From positions 1,488,001 through 1,552,000 of the forward strand of contig NZ_KB907307.1 of assembly GCF_000381925.1 (NCBI RefSeq): a stretch of DNA of 64,000 nucleotides, in the 5' to 3' direction. Below are positions 8,841 through 17,383 of the stretch, piece by piece (position 1 is the first letter of the stretch; every line of letters starts with the position of its first letter). Below the pieces are notes generated by a model that worked only from the letters and a program-made list of their open reading frames with translations, searched no databases and had not been told where the DNA came from. The DNA comes from Nocardia sp. BMG111209 (GTDB lineage Bacteria > Actinomycetota > Actinomycetes > Mycobacteriales > Mycobacteriaceae). A program made the translations under genes and the position numbers.

Positions 8841-8859
8841 AATTCGAAGGAGTTTTCCC

Positions 8860-9126
8860 GTGCGGATGAAGACCAGTGTCCTCGGTGTGATGGTCGCCGG
8901 CGTGGTGGTGGCCGGCTTGTCGGGTACGGCGTCGGCGACGCCCGACGATGTGGCGACCGGCTCGCAGAGTCCGGGTGCGGTGGTGCAGCAGCAGGACGAG
9001 CACGCCGCGCCCGGGACCACCCCCACCACGACCGCGCCGCCACGCCGGCAGTCGGCCTACGAGACGCCCGAGGGCACCCAGGAGATGTTGAACATCGCCG
9101 TCATGGGCTCCGGATCCATCGTCTGA
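8860..9126 (+). CDS. small exported protein of unknown function
   Basis: An 88-residue protein with a signal peptide: basic start (MRMK), hydrophobic core (TSVLGVMVAGVVVAGLSGTA) and an A-S-A-T cleavage site near residue 28. The mature ~60 residues are rich in Ser, Thr, Pro and Gln (low complexity) and end in NIAVMGSGSIV, with no domain I recognise. The GTG at 8860 is chosen because AAGGAG at 8847-8852 is spaced 7 bases from it; the ATG at 8866 would be 13 bases away. It converges with dinB after 18 bp. The length, export and low-complexity body suggest a cell-wall-associated or secreted peptide; no function is claimed. Confidence 0.75.
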   Translation: MRMKTSVLGVMVAGVVVAGLSGTASATPDDVATGSQSPGAVVQQQDEHAAPGTTPTTTAPPRRQSAYETPEGTQEMLNIAVMGSGSIV

Positions 9127-9144
9127 CCAGCGCCCGGACTCCGC

Positions 9145-10350
9145 TCAGTCCGGCAGGATCGGCACCGACAGTCCCTCGCCGCGCCCCAGCAGCACGGCCC
9201 GGGTGACGGTGCCCGCGCCGAAGCGGTCCCGCAACCGGTCCAGCGTGGCATCGAGGGTGGCCTCGGGCCGCGGCCCGAGTGGCAGGGCCAGTTGGACGGC
9301 GGTGGCATCGTCGAGATTGGTCAGCGACAGGCCGATCAGGGTCAGCCCGCGGTCGCGGATCAGGGGCATCGCGGCGGACAGCAGCGCGCGGGCGGTGCGC
9401 AGCAGGATCGCCCCGCCGTCGGTGGCCTCCAGTAATGTGTGCGATCGGGTGGCCCGGGTGAAATCACCGAATCGCAAGCGCAGCACCACCGTTCGGCACA
9501 GCCGTCCGGCGGCGCGCAACCGGTGGCCGAGACGGTCGCTCAGTCCGGCCAGATAGGCATCGATCTCGTCGGCCGAGCGTGGACGCTGTCCCAGGGCGCG
9601 TTGTGCGCCGATCGACCGCCGCCGGCGGCCGGTATCGACCCGGCGCGGGTCCCGGGCCCAGGACAGCGCGTACAGATGCCGCCCCGCACCCGGCCCCAGC
9701 ATCGACATCAGCGGCCGCTCACCCAGCGCGGCGAGTTCCCCGATGCGGGTGATGCCGTACTCGTGCAGCGTCGCGGCCGTGACCGCACCGACGCCCCAGA
9801 GCCGTTCCACCGGCAGCGGATGCAGGAAGTCCAGCTCTTCGCCGGGTGAAACCATCAGCAGCCCATCGGGTTTCGCGACCGCGCTGGCAACCTTCGCGAG
9901 GAACTTGGTGCGGGCCACCCCCACCGAGATGGGCAGTCCCGCCTCGCGGCGCACCCGCTCCCGCAGGTGCGCCGCGATCTGCTCCGGTGTGCCGTCGATG
10001 CGCCGCAGGCCGCGCACATCCAGGAAGGCCTCGTCGATCGACAGTCCCTCGACCTCGGGTGTGGTGTCGCGGAAGATCTCGAACACCGCCTTGCTGGCGC
10101 GTGCGTACGCGGACATCCGGGGCGGCACGACGATCGCCTGCGGGCACAGCTGCCGTGCCTGCCGCGCGTTCATCGGCGTTCGCACCCCGAACGCCTTGGC
10201 CTCGTAACTGGCCGCCAGCACGACCCCGCCCCCCACGATCACCGGCCGGCCCCGCAACCGCGGATCGTCGCGCTGCTCGACCGACGCGTAGAACGAATCC
10301 AGATCGGCATGCAGGATCCCCGCACCCGTCGCATCCGGCACCGCAGTCAT
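9145..10350 (-). CDS. dinB: DNA polymerase IV (Y-family translesion polymerase)
   Basis: A 401-residue Y-family polymerase that bypasses damaged template bases. The palm motif ILHADLDSFYASVEQ carries catalytic Asp16, and SIDEAFLDV carries Asp106 and Glu107. The helix-hairpin-helix thumb (ERLWGVGAVTAATLHEYGI) and little-finger domain follow. QLALPL near residue 350 resembles the beta-clamp-binding motif. The length is normal for DinB. The start codon lies one base from a perfect GAAC-N4-GTTC palindrome, so this gene is probably under LexA control and translated from a leaderless or nearly leaderless mRNA. A PanE-like reductase lies upstream on the same strand but is separated by this operator. 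Confidence 0.95.
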   Translation of the reverse strand: MTAVPDATGAGILHADLDSFYASVEQRDDPRLRGRPVIVGGGVVLAASYEAKAFGVRTPMNARQARQLCPQAIVVPPRMSAYARASKAVFEIFRDTTPEVEGLSIDEAFLDVRGLRRIDGTPEQIAAHLRERVRREAGLPISVGVARTKFLAKVASAVAKPDGLLMVSPGEELDFLHPLPVERLWGVGAVTAATLHEYGITRIGELAALGERPLMSMLGPGAGRHLYALSWARDPRRVDTGRRRRSIGAQRALGQRPRSADEIDAYLAGLSDRLGHRLRAAGRLCRTVVLRLRFGDFTRATRSHTLLEATDGGAILLRTARALLSAAMPLIRDRGLTLIGLSLTNLDDATAVQLALPLGPRPEATLDATLDRLRDRFGAGTVTRAVLLGRGEGLSVPILPD

Positions 10351-10351
10351 A

Positions 10352-10363
10352 GAACATATGTTC
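10352..10363. promoter_or_regulatory. LexA (SOS) box of dinB
   Basis: GAACATATGTTC is a perfect 12-bp palindrome and matches the GAAC-N4-GTTC core of the Gram-positive/actinobacterial LexA box (TCGAAC-N4-GTTCGA). The outer TC/GA bases are not conserved here. It starts one base upstream of the dinB ATG, so bound LexA would cover the transcription start. Confidence 0.78.
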
Positions 10364-10433
10364 GCATACCCGGCGGTCCGGTGTACCGCCGATCAGCGGG
10401 TGGCAGCCCCGGTTCGGCTGTTCGACCCCACCG

Positions 10434-11447
10434 TCACCGCTCCGGCCGGAGCGTCGAGCCGCGGCGGGCGGCTTCGTAGCCGGCGCGTAGATCCTTGCCG
10501 GACAACGAGTTCGGAGGGCGACCGGCGCGCACGTGCGCGTTCGCGGTCCGCCGCACGAATTCGTTGACCGGTGCGGGCACCCCGTGCAGTCGGCCCAGCA
10601 GCGCGATTTCCCCGTTGAGATAGTCGGATTCGATGCGCCCGGTGCCACGGGCCACGCTCTGCCACGACGAACTGCCCGCGATCCCGGCCCCTTCGACCGG
10701 ATCGGTCTGCCGCAGGAATTCACCGACCCGCAATTGTTGTTCCTCGTCGCCGGTGTATTCGATACCGGCCGCGTCGAGGACCTGCTGCCCTTCAACCCGC
10801 AACCGATCGATGATCTCCGTCGCGGTGGGGCCGGGCTCGGCGATCGCGTCGACGGCGTTGACCAGATTCCTCAGTAGTTTGGCGTATTTCCAGCGCATGA
10901 TGTCCGGCCGCGGCACGGAGCGGCAACCGGCCGATTCGATTGCGGCGGCGATCGTTTCGGCGCTCTCGTCGACTCCGCCGGGATATCGGCCGATATCGAG
11001 CACCGCCGGTACGGGCCGGCTGCGCAGTTGCACGACACCCGGCTCCAGGTGGACGACGGGGAACATCGTCCACATGCCGTACACGTTCGAGAACCGGCGC
11101 AGCGCGGCCCGTTCGTTGGCCACGCCGTTCTGGGCGCAGACCAGTGCGGTGTCCGGGTCGGCGACCGCTTCCAGTTCGCTCAGCGCCGGCTCGGTGTCGT
11201 TGCTCTTCATCGTCAGGAATACGACATCGTCCGCGGACAGCGACAATTCACGGGGCGAGGCGACCGCCGTGACCGGAATCGTCTCGGCGCCTTCGGGTGT
11301 GATCAGCCGCAGGCCACCGGAACGCAGCGCGTCCAGATGCGGCCCGCGTGCGATCAGGACCACCTCGTGACCGGCGCGGGTCAGGAGCGCGCCGAGCCCG
11401 CCGCCGACCGCGCCCGCACCGTAGATGACGAATCGTGGGTTGCCCAT
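10434..11447 (-). CDS. 2-dehydropantoate 2-reductase-like protein (ApbA/PanE family)
   Basis: A 337-residue NADPH-dependent reductase. The N-terminal Rossmann motif is FVIYGAGAVGGGLGALL (G-x-G-x-x-G). The C-terminal 6-phosphogluconate-dehydrogenase-like domain contains the family's lysine in WKYAKLLRNLVNAVDA and the conserved stretch ESDYLNGEIALLGRLHG. PanE reduces ketopantoate to pantoate in CoA biosynthesis. Actinobacteria carry several paralogues, so the exact substrate is uncertain and I give no symbol. It is cytosolic, transcribed towards dinB, with 83 bp containing the LexA box between them. Confidence 0.88.
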   Translation of the reverse strand: MGNPRFVIYGAGAVGGGLGALLTRAGHEVVLIARGPHLDALRSGGLRLITPEGAETIPVTAVASPRELSLSADDVVFLTMKSNDTEPALSELEAVADPDTALVCAQNGVANERAALRRFSNVYGMWTMFPVVHLEPGVVQLRSRPVPAVLDIGRYPGGVDESAETIAAAIESAGCRSVPRPDIMRWKYAKLLRNLVNAVDAIAEPGPTATEIIDRLRVEGQQVLDAAGIEYTGDEEQQLRVGEFLRQTDPVEGAGIAGSSSWQSVARGTGRIESDYLNGEIALLGRLHGVPAPVNEFVRRTANAHVRAGRPPNSLSGKDLRAGYEAARRGSTLRPER

Positions 11448-11501
11448 GATCAGAACCTACCCGCACCGCCGGACCCGGCGTGAGATCCCGGGGCGCCGCC
11501 G

Positions 11502-12269
11502 TCACCGCGGCGCGTGGTCGTTCAGGACGGCGGCCAGGCGCGACAGGTAACCGCCGGTGATGTACACGGTGTTGTGCTGGCCGGTCAGGTATCCCAGCAC
11601 GTCGCCGGCGGCGGTCTCGTAGCGCTGCCAGGTCCGGATCGGGTGCAGCCACCACGCCGGATCCCCCGGCTGCCACCGGCCGTCACGCAGCCGCGCCACC
11701 AGATCCTCGGTCCAGCCGCCGAGTTCGGCGAAGGAGAACGCACTCGTGGCGTCGGCCAGGTTCCGCAATGGGGAATCCGCCGGGCAGGAGGTGATCACGT
11801 CGAGCGGGTTCGCGCACTCGACATGCGGATACGGCGGATCGAACGACACCCGGCCGTTGATACCGAAGCCCCGTGGATTCGGATCCATCGAATCACCTTC
11901 GCGCCGCAGCGGGTTGGCGACACATGCGGTCCACGCCACTTCGCAGTCCCGATATTCGCCGTGGGAGCGGGCCTCCGCGAACCGGGTGATCACCTCGGCG
12001 CCGAGTGAGTAGCCCAGCAGGCCTACGACATTCGACGCCGACCGGATCATCTGCGCGAGATTCGCGACGCCCTCGCGAACCGATTCGTCCTCCGACGGAC
12101 CGAGCGGATTCCCGTCGGGGCCGATCGGTCCCACCGAGGCCGGATAGGGCAGATCGCCGATGAGCGCATAGGCCACCGGGTCCAGGTCGGCGGTGACATA
12201 GGAGAGCAGGTTGCTCGTCCCGTCGGCCGGCTCGGCCGTACCGCGGCACGTGATGACATCTGTTGTCAT
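11502..12269 (-). CDS. cutinase-like esterase resembling phage lysin B
   Basis: A 255-residue serine hydrolase of the cutinase/PE-PPE/lysin-B group. The first strand is VITCRGTAEP, the nucleophile elbow is LLGYSLGAEV (G-Y-S-L-G), and the downstream stretch CVANPLRREGD...GFGINGRV matches the G-N-P-x-R...G-I-x-G pattern of mycobacteriophage LysB enzymes, which cut the mycolate-arabinogalactan ester. A histidine in TGQHNTVYITG near the C terminus could complete the triad. There is no signal peptide, as in phage LysB and unlike secreted cutinases. No phage genes surround it, so it looks like a domesticated or isolated copy. The mycolyl-ester substrate is inferred. Confidence 0.75.
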   Translation of the reverse strand: MTTDVITCRGTAEPADGTSNLLSYVTADLDPVAYALIGDLPYPASVGPIGPDGNPLGPSEDESVREGVANLAQMIRSASNVVGLLGYSLGAEVITRFAEARSHGEYRDCEVAWTACVANPLRREGDSMDPNPRGFGINGRVSFDPPYPHVECANPLDVITSCPADSPLRNLADATSAFSFAELGGWTEDLVARLRDGRWQPGDPAWWLHPIRTWQRYETAAGDVLGYLTGQHNTVYITGGYLSRLAAVLNDHAPR

Positions 12270-12814
12270 GCCGATCCTCTCGCAGGGGCTGCGGTCGCAC
12301 TCGGGCGGAACCGAGGACGTTGCCGGCAGCCGCGCGGGTGGCCGGCAGTCGTCACGCTACCGATCGCGGCGGGTCGGCGTTACCGAAATCGGCCGTACTC
12401 GAATTCCGAACGGCACCGATTCGGGCGTGTCGTGGCGCGGCGAATTCTCAACGGAATTGCCCGCGAGTGCATTCGAGGTCACCGCGGTCTCGTGGTCGCG
12501 ATCCGGGGTCGCTCCTGCCGCGCGTGTCCCCGCCGACAGGGTGGTGGCCGCGGCGCGCCCGCGCACAACGCGGCCCTGCCCGAAGGAGCGAAAGGCTTTC
12601 TCGCTGTTGACGGTTGGCTGAACTGTCGCGGATGTCCGGTTGCCGTTGCGTGAAGTTTCGTCGCCGGCCTCGGCGGGAGGTCGCGCGAAAGTTGCGCGGG
12701 GTCGGGGGCCGTGCCAGAGTCCGTGCTCGGAACCGGTGTTTCGATCTCCGTTCGGACTCGGTGCACCGGCCTCCGCGCAGTTGTCTCATCGCTCGATCGC
12801 TTCCGAGGAAGTCC
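12270..12814. other. 545-bp stretch without a supportable gene
   Basis: I see no frame with coding-like codon use, no strong ribosome binding site, and no tRNA or riboswitch pattern. The only suggestive element is a TTGACG at 12607 without a matching -10. It separates the lysin-B-like gene from the degenerate cluster and may be residue of that cluster's lost promoter or first gene. Confidence 0.5.
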
Positions 12815-13256
12815 ATGTCGCTGCCCAGTCCAGCCGCGCCCGATCTGCTCACCCACACCTTTCTGGCCATGGAGCGGGTGGCCCCGGATCCCGGCGATGT
12901 GTACTTCGGTGTGCTGCTCCGTTGCGGCGGAACGGCACCGGCGCTGAGCGAGGTGCGGGAGCAGGTCGCGAGCCGGCTCGCCGCGGTGCCCGCGCTCACC
13001 CATCGCCTCACCGATGAGCCCGCGTGGGAGCCGGATCCGCACTTCGACATCGAGCAGCACATCGGGTTGCTCGATGTGCCGGTGCGCGCCACGGCGATTC
13101 GGGAGTTGATGCCCACGCCGCCGGCCCACGACCGGCCGCTGTGGCGGATGTGGGTAGCGGATTGCGCCGATCGACGTGGACCGCGCGCTGGACGCGGACA
13201 TCCGCGCGGCCGCCGACGTGGTCGAGGCCGTCGTCGATGTGGAGCGTGCGGCATGA
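12815..13256 (+). pseudogene. WS/DGAT (wax ester synthase/diacylglycerol acyltransferase) remnant
   Basis: The first ~115 residues read as the N terminus of a WS/DGAT acyltransferase: TFLAMERV, then SRLAAVPALTHRL, then DPHFDIEQHIG, then DRPLWRMWV just before where the catalytic HHxxxDG should follow. That motif and the remaining ~330 residues are absent. After about 13165 the coding-like frame shifts into one reading IDVDRALDADIRAAADVVEA and stops with TGA at 13254. The gene is therefore truncated by an internal deletion plus frameshift and cannot be an active acyltransferase. It heads a run of damaged genes to 16905. Confidence 0.72.
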
Positions 13257-13272
13257 TGGCACCGACCCCGGG

Positions 13273-13707
13273 ATGAGCGGCACCTGGGCCCGGGACTTCA
13301 ACCGCGTCCGCGAGTTGCAGTCCCGGCTGACCGTGGCGCCGAATTCGCCGCTGTGGACCGCGATCCGGTTCAACCGGCAGGTGCACATCCGGGTGGCGGC
13401 GCGGCTCGTGCCGGAGGGTCGTTCGTTGTTGCAGGACTCCGGCCGGAGTCTGCGCGAACAGCCCACGGCCGCCGACAGCGACACCGTCGACGCCTTCTTC
13501 CGCACCGGCCGCCACCCGGTCTGCCGGCACGGCTTCGCCGCGCAGCTGCGCACGCGCACCGAGGCGGTGCTCGCCGATCTCGCGGCGCTGCCGATATATG
13601 CCGAATACGAACACGCCGCGATCCGGGAATTCCTCCCCGCCGCGGCCGACCACATCGCCACGCCGCTGCGGCTCGGCGAGCCGCTGCTCCTCGACGGAAA
13701 ACGGTGA
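13273..13707 (+). CDS. hypothetical protein, possibly a fragment
   Basis: A 144-residue open frame (MSGTWARDFNRV to LLLDGKR) with codon use like its neighbours, but I recognise no domain. It is predicted soluble and mostly helical, with H-P-V-C-R-H-G-F and many Arg residues in the middle. Its stop overlaps the GTG start of the O-methyltransferase (GTGA), the arrangement of translationally coupled genes, so it was part of the same operon. Its neighbours on both sides are damaged, so it may itself be the C-terminal part of a longer lost protein. The ATG at 13273 is the first start after the acyltransferase remnant. Confidence 0.5.
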   Translation: MSGTWARDFNRVRELQSRLTVAPNSPLWTAIRFNRQVHIRVAARLVPEGRSLLQDSGRSLREQPTAADSDTVDAFFRTGRHPVCRHGFAAQLRTRTEAVLADLAALPIYAEYEHAAIREFLPAAADHIATPLRLGEPLLLDGKR

Positions 13708-14408
13708 CCGTGACCACTTCTGAAGCGCCCCAGCCCTATTCGGACAAGACCCTGACCGTGACCCCGGAGCTCACCGCCTACGTGCGCGCGCAGGCGGGCC
13801 CGCCGACGGCGGTGCAGCGCCGGCTCATCGAGGAGACCACCGCGCTCGGCGGGCCGGCCGAGATGCAGATCCCGCCGGAGCAGGGCGTGCTGCTGACCCT
13901 GCTCGCACGCCTGCTCGACGCCCGGACCGTGATCGAGGTCGGCACCTTCACCGGCTATTCGACGCTGGCCCTCGCCGAGGGGGTGGGCCCCGACGGTTCG
14001 GTGATCACCTGCGACATCAGCGATCGCTGGTCCGCGATCGCCGACCGGGCCTGGCGCGACGCGGGTGTCGACGACCGGATCCGCCGGCTGATCGGCCCCG
14101 CCGCCGTAACCCTGGGCGCGCTGCCCGACGAGCCGTTCGCGGATCTGGTGTTCATCGACGCGGACAAGGTCGGCTACATCGGCTACTGGGAGATGCTGGT
14201 GCCGCGGGTGCGGCCCGGCGGTCTGCTGATCGCCGACAACGTCCTCTACGCCGGTGCGGCGGTGTCGCCGGATGCGACCGGAAATGCCGCCGCCATTCGG
14301 CAATTCAACGATCACGTCCGCGCCGACCCCCGGGTGGAATCCGTGCTGCTGCCGGTCGCCGATGGAATCACCTTGGCCCGCAAGCACTCTGCGAAGGAAA
14401 GCGAATGA
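13704..14408 (+). CDS. SAM-dependent O-methyltransferase (caffeoyl-CoA/catechol type)
   Basis: A 234-residue class I methyltransferase of the cation-dependent O-methyltransferase family. The SAM-binding motif I is VIEVGTFTGYSTLALA; the acidic metal- and ribose-binding residues are in LVFIDADK, and a later motif is LLIADNVLYAG. The length and order fit the family, and the frame is complete. It should methylate a vicinal diol or catechol-like hydroxyl. It starts at GTG 13704, overlapping the previous stop; a second in-frame GTG at 13710 is possible. The stop overlaps the ADH start (ATGA). It is the only clearly intact enzyme in the decaying cluster 12815-16905. Confidence 0.88.
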   Translation: MTVTTSEAPQPYSDKTLTVTPELTAYVRAQAGPPTAVQRRLIEETTALGGPAEMQIPPEQGVLLTLLARLLDARTVIEVGTFTGYSTLALAEGVGPDGSVITCDISDRWSAIADRAWRDAGVDDRIRRLIGPAAVTLGALPDEPFADLVFIDADKVGYIGYWEMLVPRVRPGGLLIADNVLYAGAAVSPDATGNAAAIRQFNDHVRADPRVESVLLPVADGITLARKHSAKESE

Positions 14409-15165
14409 GAGCAGTACTGTTGGACGCCCCCGGCGCGATCACCGTCGGTGAAGTGCCCGATGCCGCACTGGAAGCGCCGACCGACGCCGTCGTCCGCGTG
14501 ATCGCCGCCGGTATCTGCGGTACCGATCTGCGCGCGTACGCCGGTCGGCCGGGTCCGGTGCCGGGACCGGCGTGTGGTCACGAATTCGTCGGCGTGGTGG
14601 ACGATCTGGGCGACGATGTGGTGACGGTGCGCCGCGGCGACGTGGTGGTGGCGCCGTTCATGTACGCCGACGGCGTGTGCGTGCACTGCGTGCGCGGCGT
14701 GCCCACCTCCTGCCGCGCCGGCGGGATGTGGTCCGTCGCCGCGGGCGGCGCGCAGGCCGAGGCGGTGCGGGTGCCGTTCGCCGACGGCACGCTGGTGCGG
14801 GCGACGAGCGGATCCCGGCCGTGCTCACCCTCGCCGACGTGGTGGCCACCGGTCACCACGCCGGCGCCGGACCCGGCCGGGCCGTACCCCGGGTGGTCGC
14901 CGTGTGCGCCGACGGCGGGGTCGTCAGCCTGGTCGGCGGCCCGCACGGCGGGATCGATCTGATGGGCTGCTTCCTCCGCAACATCACGGTCAGCGGCGGC
15001 CTGACCCCCGCCCGCCGGTATCTGCCCACCCTGCTCGCCGAGATCGTGGCCGGCCGGCTGGATCCGGGGCCGGTGTTCGAGGCGACGGTACCGCTGGCCG
15101 AGGCGGACCGGGGCTACCGCCTGATGGCCGATCGCCGGGCCGCCAAGGTCCTGATCCGACCGTAG
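14405..15165 (+). pseudogene. zinc-type alcohol dehydrogenase, frameshifted and missing its Rossmann core
   Basis: The first ~130 residues are a good MDR alcohol dehydrogenase N terminus: AAGICGTDLRAY with the zinc-ligand Cys, then GPACGHEFVGVVDD, then a structural-zinc region with scattered Cys. Near 14803 the coding-like frame shifts; the new frame reads DERIPAVLTLADVVATGHHA. It then jumps to VVSLVGGPHGGIDL, so about 100 residues containing the nucleotide-binding G-x-G-x-x-G domain are deleted. The C terminus (RRYLPTLLAEIVAGRLDPGP to KVLIRP) is normal. The frameshift together with loss of the cofactor domain means no activity. Confidence 0.8.
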
Positions 15166-15174
15166 GAGTCGACG

Positions 15175-16193
15175 ATGTACCGGTTCACCGATCCCGGCCC
15201 GATCGCGCTGGGCGACTACGTCTTCGGGTCGCCGCCGGATCCCGGCGCGGTCGCCGTCGTGGACTACACCCGCGGCCCGCGGCGCGCACTGACCTACGGT
15301 GAACTCGCCGCCGCCGTACGCGGGCTGGCCACCCGGCTGCGCGCGTTCGGCGCGGCCGGGCACACCGTGGGGGTGCTCACCGAGAACAGCATCGCGTGGT
15401 CACGTACCACGGCATCCTCGCCGCGGGTGCGGTGGTGCTGCCGCTGGATCCCCGCGATCCGCACCGGTGGACGGCGGTCCTCGGCGACGCCGCGGCGCTG
15501 GTCACCGAATCCGCGCTGGGCATCCCGGATTCGGCTGTGCCACCGGCACATACGATCGTCATCGGTGCCGACCCGCGCGGCGGCATCGCGTGGGACGAGG
15601 CGCTGCGCACGGCGGGTGATCCCGGACCGGTGGCCGGCGGCGACCGGCGCGCGGTGGTGCTGTCCTCGAGCGGCAGCGCCGGAATTCCCAAGCGGGTCAC
15701 GGTGACCCACCACAATCCGGTCGCGAATTTGGCCCAGATCCACGCGATCCATCGCATCGCGCCGGGAACGACAGTCGCGGTGGTGCCGCCGCTGCGGCAC
15801 ATCTACGGGATGCAGACGGCGCTGAATCCGGTGCTGCGGGCCGGCGGCACGCTGTTGGTGATCTGATCGTGCGCGACGACGAGGGATTCGTCCGGATCGT
15901 GGGCCGGATCAAGGGCGATGATCAAGTACAAGGGCCACCAGGTCTTCCCGGCCGTCCTCGAGGAGGTGCTGGTCACCCACCCCGCCGTGCGCGCGGCCGT
16001 GGTGTCCGGGGTCCCGGATCCGATCGCCGGGGAACTGCCCAGGGCGCATGTCGTCCTCGACGGCGATATGCCGCTCGCCGAGATCGTGCGGTTCGTGAGC
16101 GACCGCGTCGCCCCGGCCCAGCGGATCCGGATGATCGAGCGGGTGCCGGAGATTCCGCGGTCCTCGACCGGCAAACCGCAATTGCCGCAGCCG
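15175..16193 (+). pseudogene. acyl-CoA/aryl-CoA ligase (AMP-binding), multiply broken
   Basis: Pieces of one AMP-forming ligase lie in order but in different frames. The N terminus starts at 15175 (ALTYGELAAAVRGLATRL). A frameshift near 15400 moves the reading to a segment containing the P-loop core SSSGSAGIPKRVTVTHHN and the A4-like YGMQTALNP, and this segment hits a stop at 15864. The central ~150 residues are missing. The reading resumes in RDDEGFVRIVGRIK, shifts again near 15908, and ends with the C-terminal hinge (MIKYKGHQVFPAVLEEVL) and IPRSSTGK. The lysine of the TGK motif is present, but the protein cannot be made in one piece. Confidence 0.82.
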
Positions 16194-16905
16194 ATTCGGG
16201 TGCTGATCACCGGCGGCGGCCGGGGGCCGGGCCGGGCGCCGGCCGCCGCGCTCGCCGCGGCCGGCGCCACGGTGTGGGTCCTGGGCCGCGACGAGGCGAC
16301 GCTGCTGGACACCGTGAAACGCATCCGGGACGCGAGCGGGACCGCCGACCACGCGGTCGCCGATGTCCTCGATCCCGCCGGACTGGCCGCCTCCGCGCCC
16401 ACGATCATCGCCCGCAACACGGGTCTGGCGGGCCCGCTGGGCAAGTCATGGTAGGTCGACGAGGACGAATGGTGGCGCACGATGGAGGTGAACCTGCGCG
16501 GCACGCTGCTCGCGACCCGCGCCGTCCTCCCCCGGATGGCGGGCCACGGCCGCGTGATCAACATCGTCAGCCGCGCGGGCCGGTTGCGCCGGCCGCACGC
16601 CTCGGCGTACTCGGTGTCCAAGGCCGCGACGATCTCATTGACCGCGAACCTCGCGGCTCCGGAATCATCACGGTCGCTTTCGATCCCGGCCTGGTCGACA
16701 TCGGCATCACCCGTGCCCATTTCGAGCGCGGCCGCACCGGGGACGTCTGGGCGGACGGAATCCTGGAACGGGCCGAACAGGCCCGCGACACCGGCGGACT
16801 CACCCCGCTCGGCGAATCCGCCCGTGCGCTGTCGATGTGGCGCTCGGCGCGGCCGACCATCTCAGCGGCCGCTGCGTCACGGTCGACGAGGCGCGTATCC
16901 ACTGA
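16194..16905 (+). pseudogene. short-chain dehydrogenase/reductase with internal stop and frameshifts
   Basis: The SDR begins directly after the ligase remnant in the same frame, so its own start codon is gone. It has VLITGGGRGPGRA (nucleotide-binding T-G-G-x3-G), then an in-frame TAG at 16452. The frame continues beyond the stop with DEWWRTMEVNLRG and the active-site segment HASAYSVSKAA (Y-x3-K). Near 16655 it shifts to GIITVAFDPGLVDIGITRAHF, and near 16838 to the last frame, which ends VTVDEARIH and TGA at 16903. One stop and two frameshifts make this a clear pseudogene. Confidence 0.85.
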
Positions 16906-16909
16906 GACC

Positions 16910-17290
16910 ATGGTCGTCATGGGATGGGTGCAGGTCGCGGTGGTCGCGGTAGTGATCGTGGCGCGACTGCGCGCGGCGGGATGGTTGCTGTTCATGGGGT
17001 TGCTGTTCACGCTGGGACTGCTGCCCGTGGTCCTGCTGGCGCCGCTGGTGGCGGACGGTTTCCTGGCGCCGCCCGCGGCCCGGCCGCTGCTGGTGGTGGC
17101 CGACCTGCTGCTGCTCACCGCCGCGCTGACCTTCCCGGACGGTGGCGACAACGGGCCGCTCAGCCCGATTCTCAGCGAATCCGCCGCGGCGTCCCGGCTC
17201 GGTGAGCGGCTGGCCGCGGCCGGGACGGTCACCGGTCTGTTGTACCTCCCGGTGCTGACCGCGCTGACCGTGTGGACCGCCGTGGACTGA
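16910..17290 (+). CDS. small integral membrane protein, unknown function
   Basis: A 126-residue protein with three or four hydrophobic helices: VQVAVVAVVIVA, WLLFMGLLFTLGLLPVVLLAPLVA, LLVVADLLLLTAALTF and a C-terminal GLLYLPVLTALTVW. A short polar loop (PDGGDNGPLSPILSES) precedes the last helix. I recognise no family. The ATG at 16910 lies 4 bp after the SDR pseudogene's stop; a second in-frame ATG at 16919 is equally possible. Unlike its neighbours upstream it shows no frame damage, so it may not belong to the decayed cluster. Confidence 0.65.
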   Translation: MVVMGWVQVAVVAVVIVARLRAAGWLLFMGLLFTLGLLPVVLLAPLVADGFLAPPAARPLLVVADLLLLTAALTFPDGGDNGPLSPILSESAAASRLGERLAAAGTVTGLLYLPVLTALTVWTAVD

Positions 17291-17383
17291 GGCGGTCGGC
17301 GCGGCTCGCCGGGCGCGGGTGTGTCGCGGCGGTATGTTGTCGGCGGTTCACCGTGATCGGACGTGCGGTACCAGGGAGGAAAT

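Noticed and set aside
11502..12269. Prophage carrying a lysin B
   Set aside because: No integrase, capsid, tail, holin or attachment-site repeat is visible within 12 kb on either side.
12815..16905. Sequencing errors as the whole explanation of the broken cluster
   Set aside because: Single-base errors could mimic frameshifts, but the ADH, ligase and acyltransferase also lack 100-330 residues each. Genes on both sides have clean frames.
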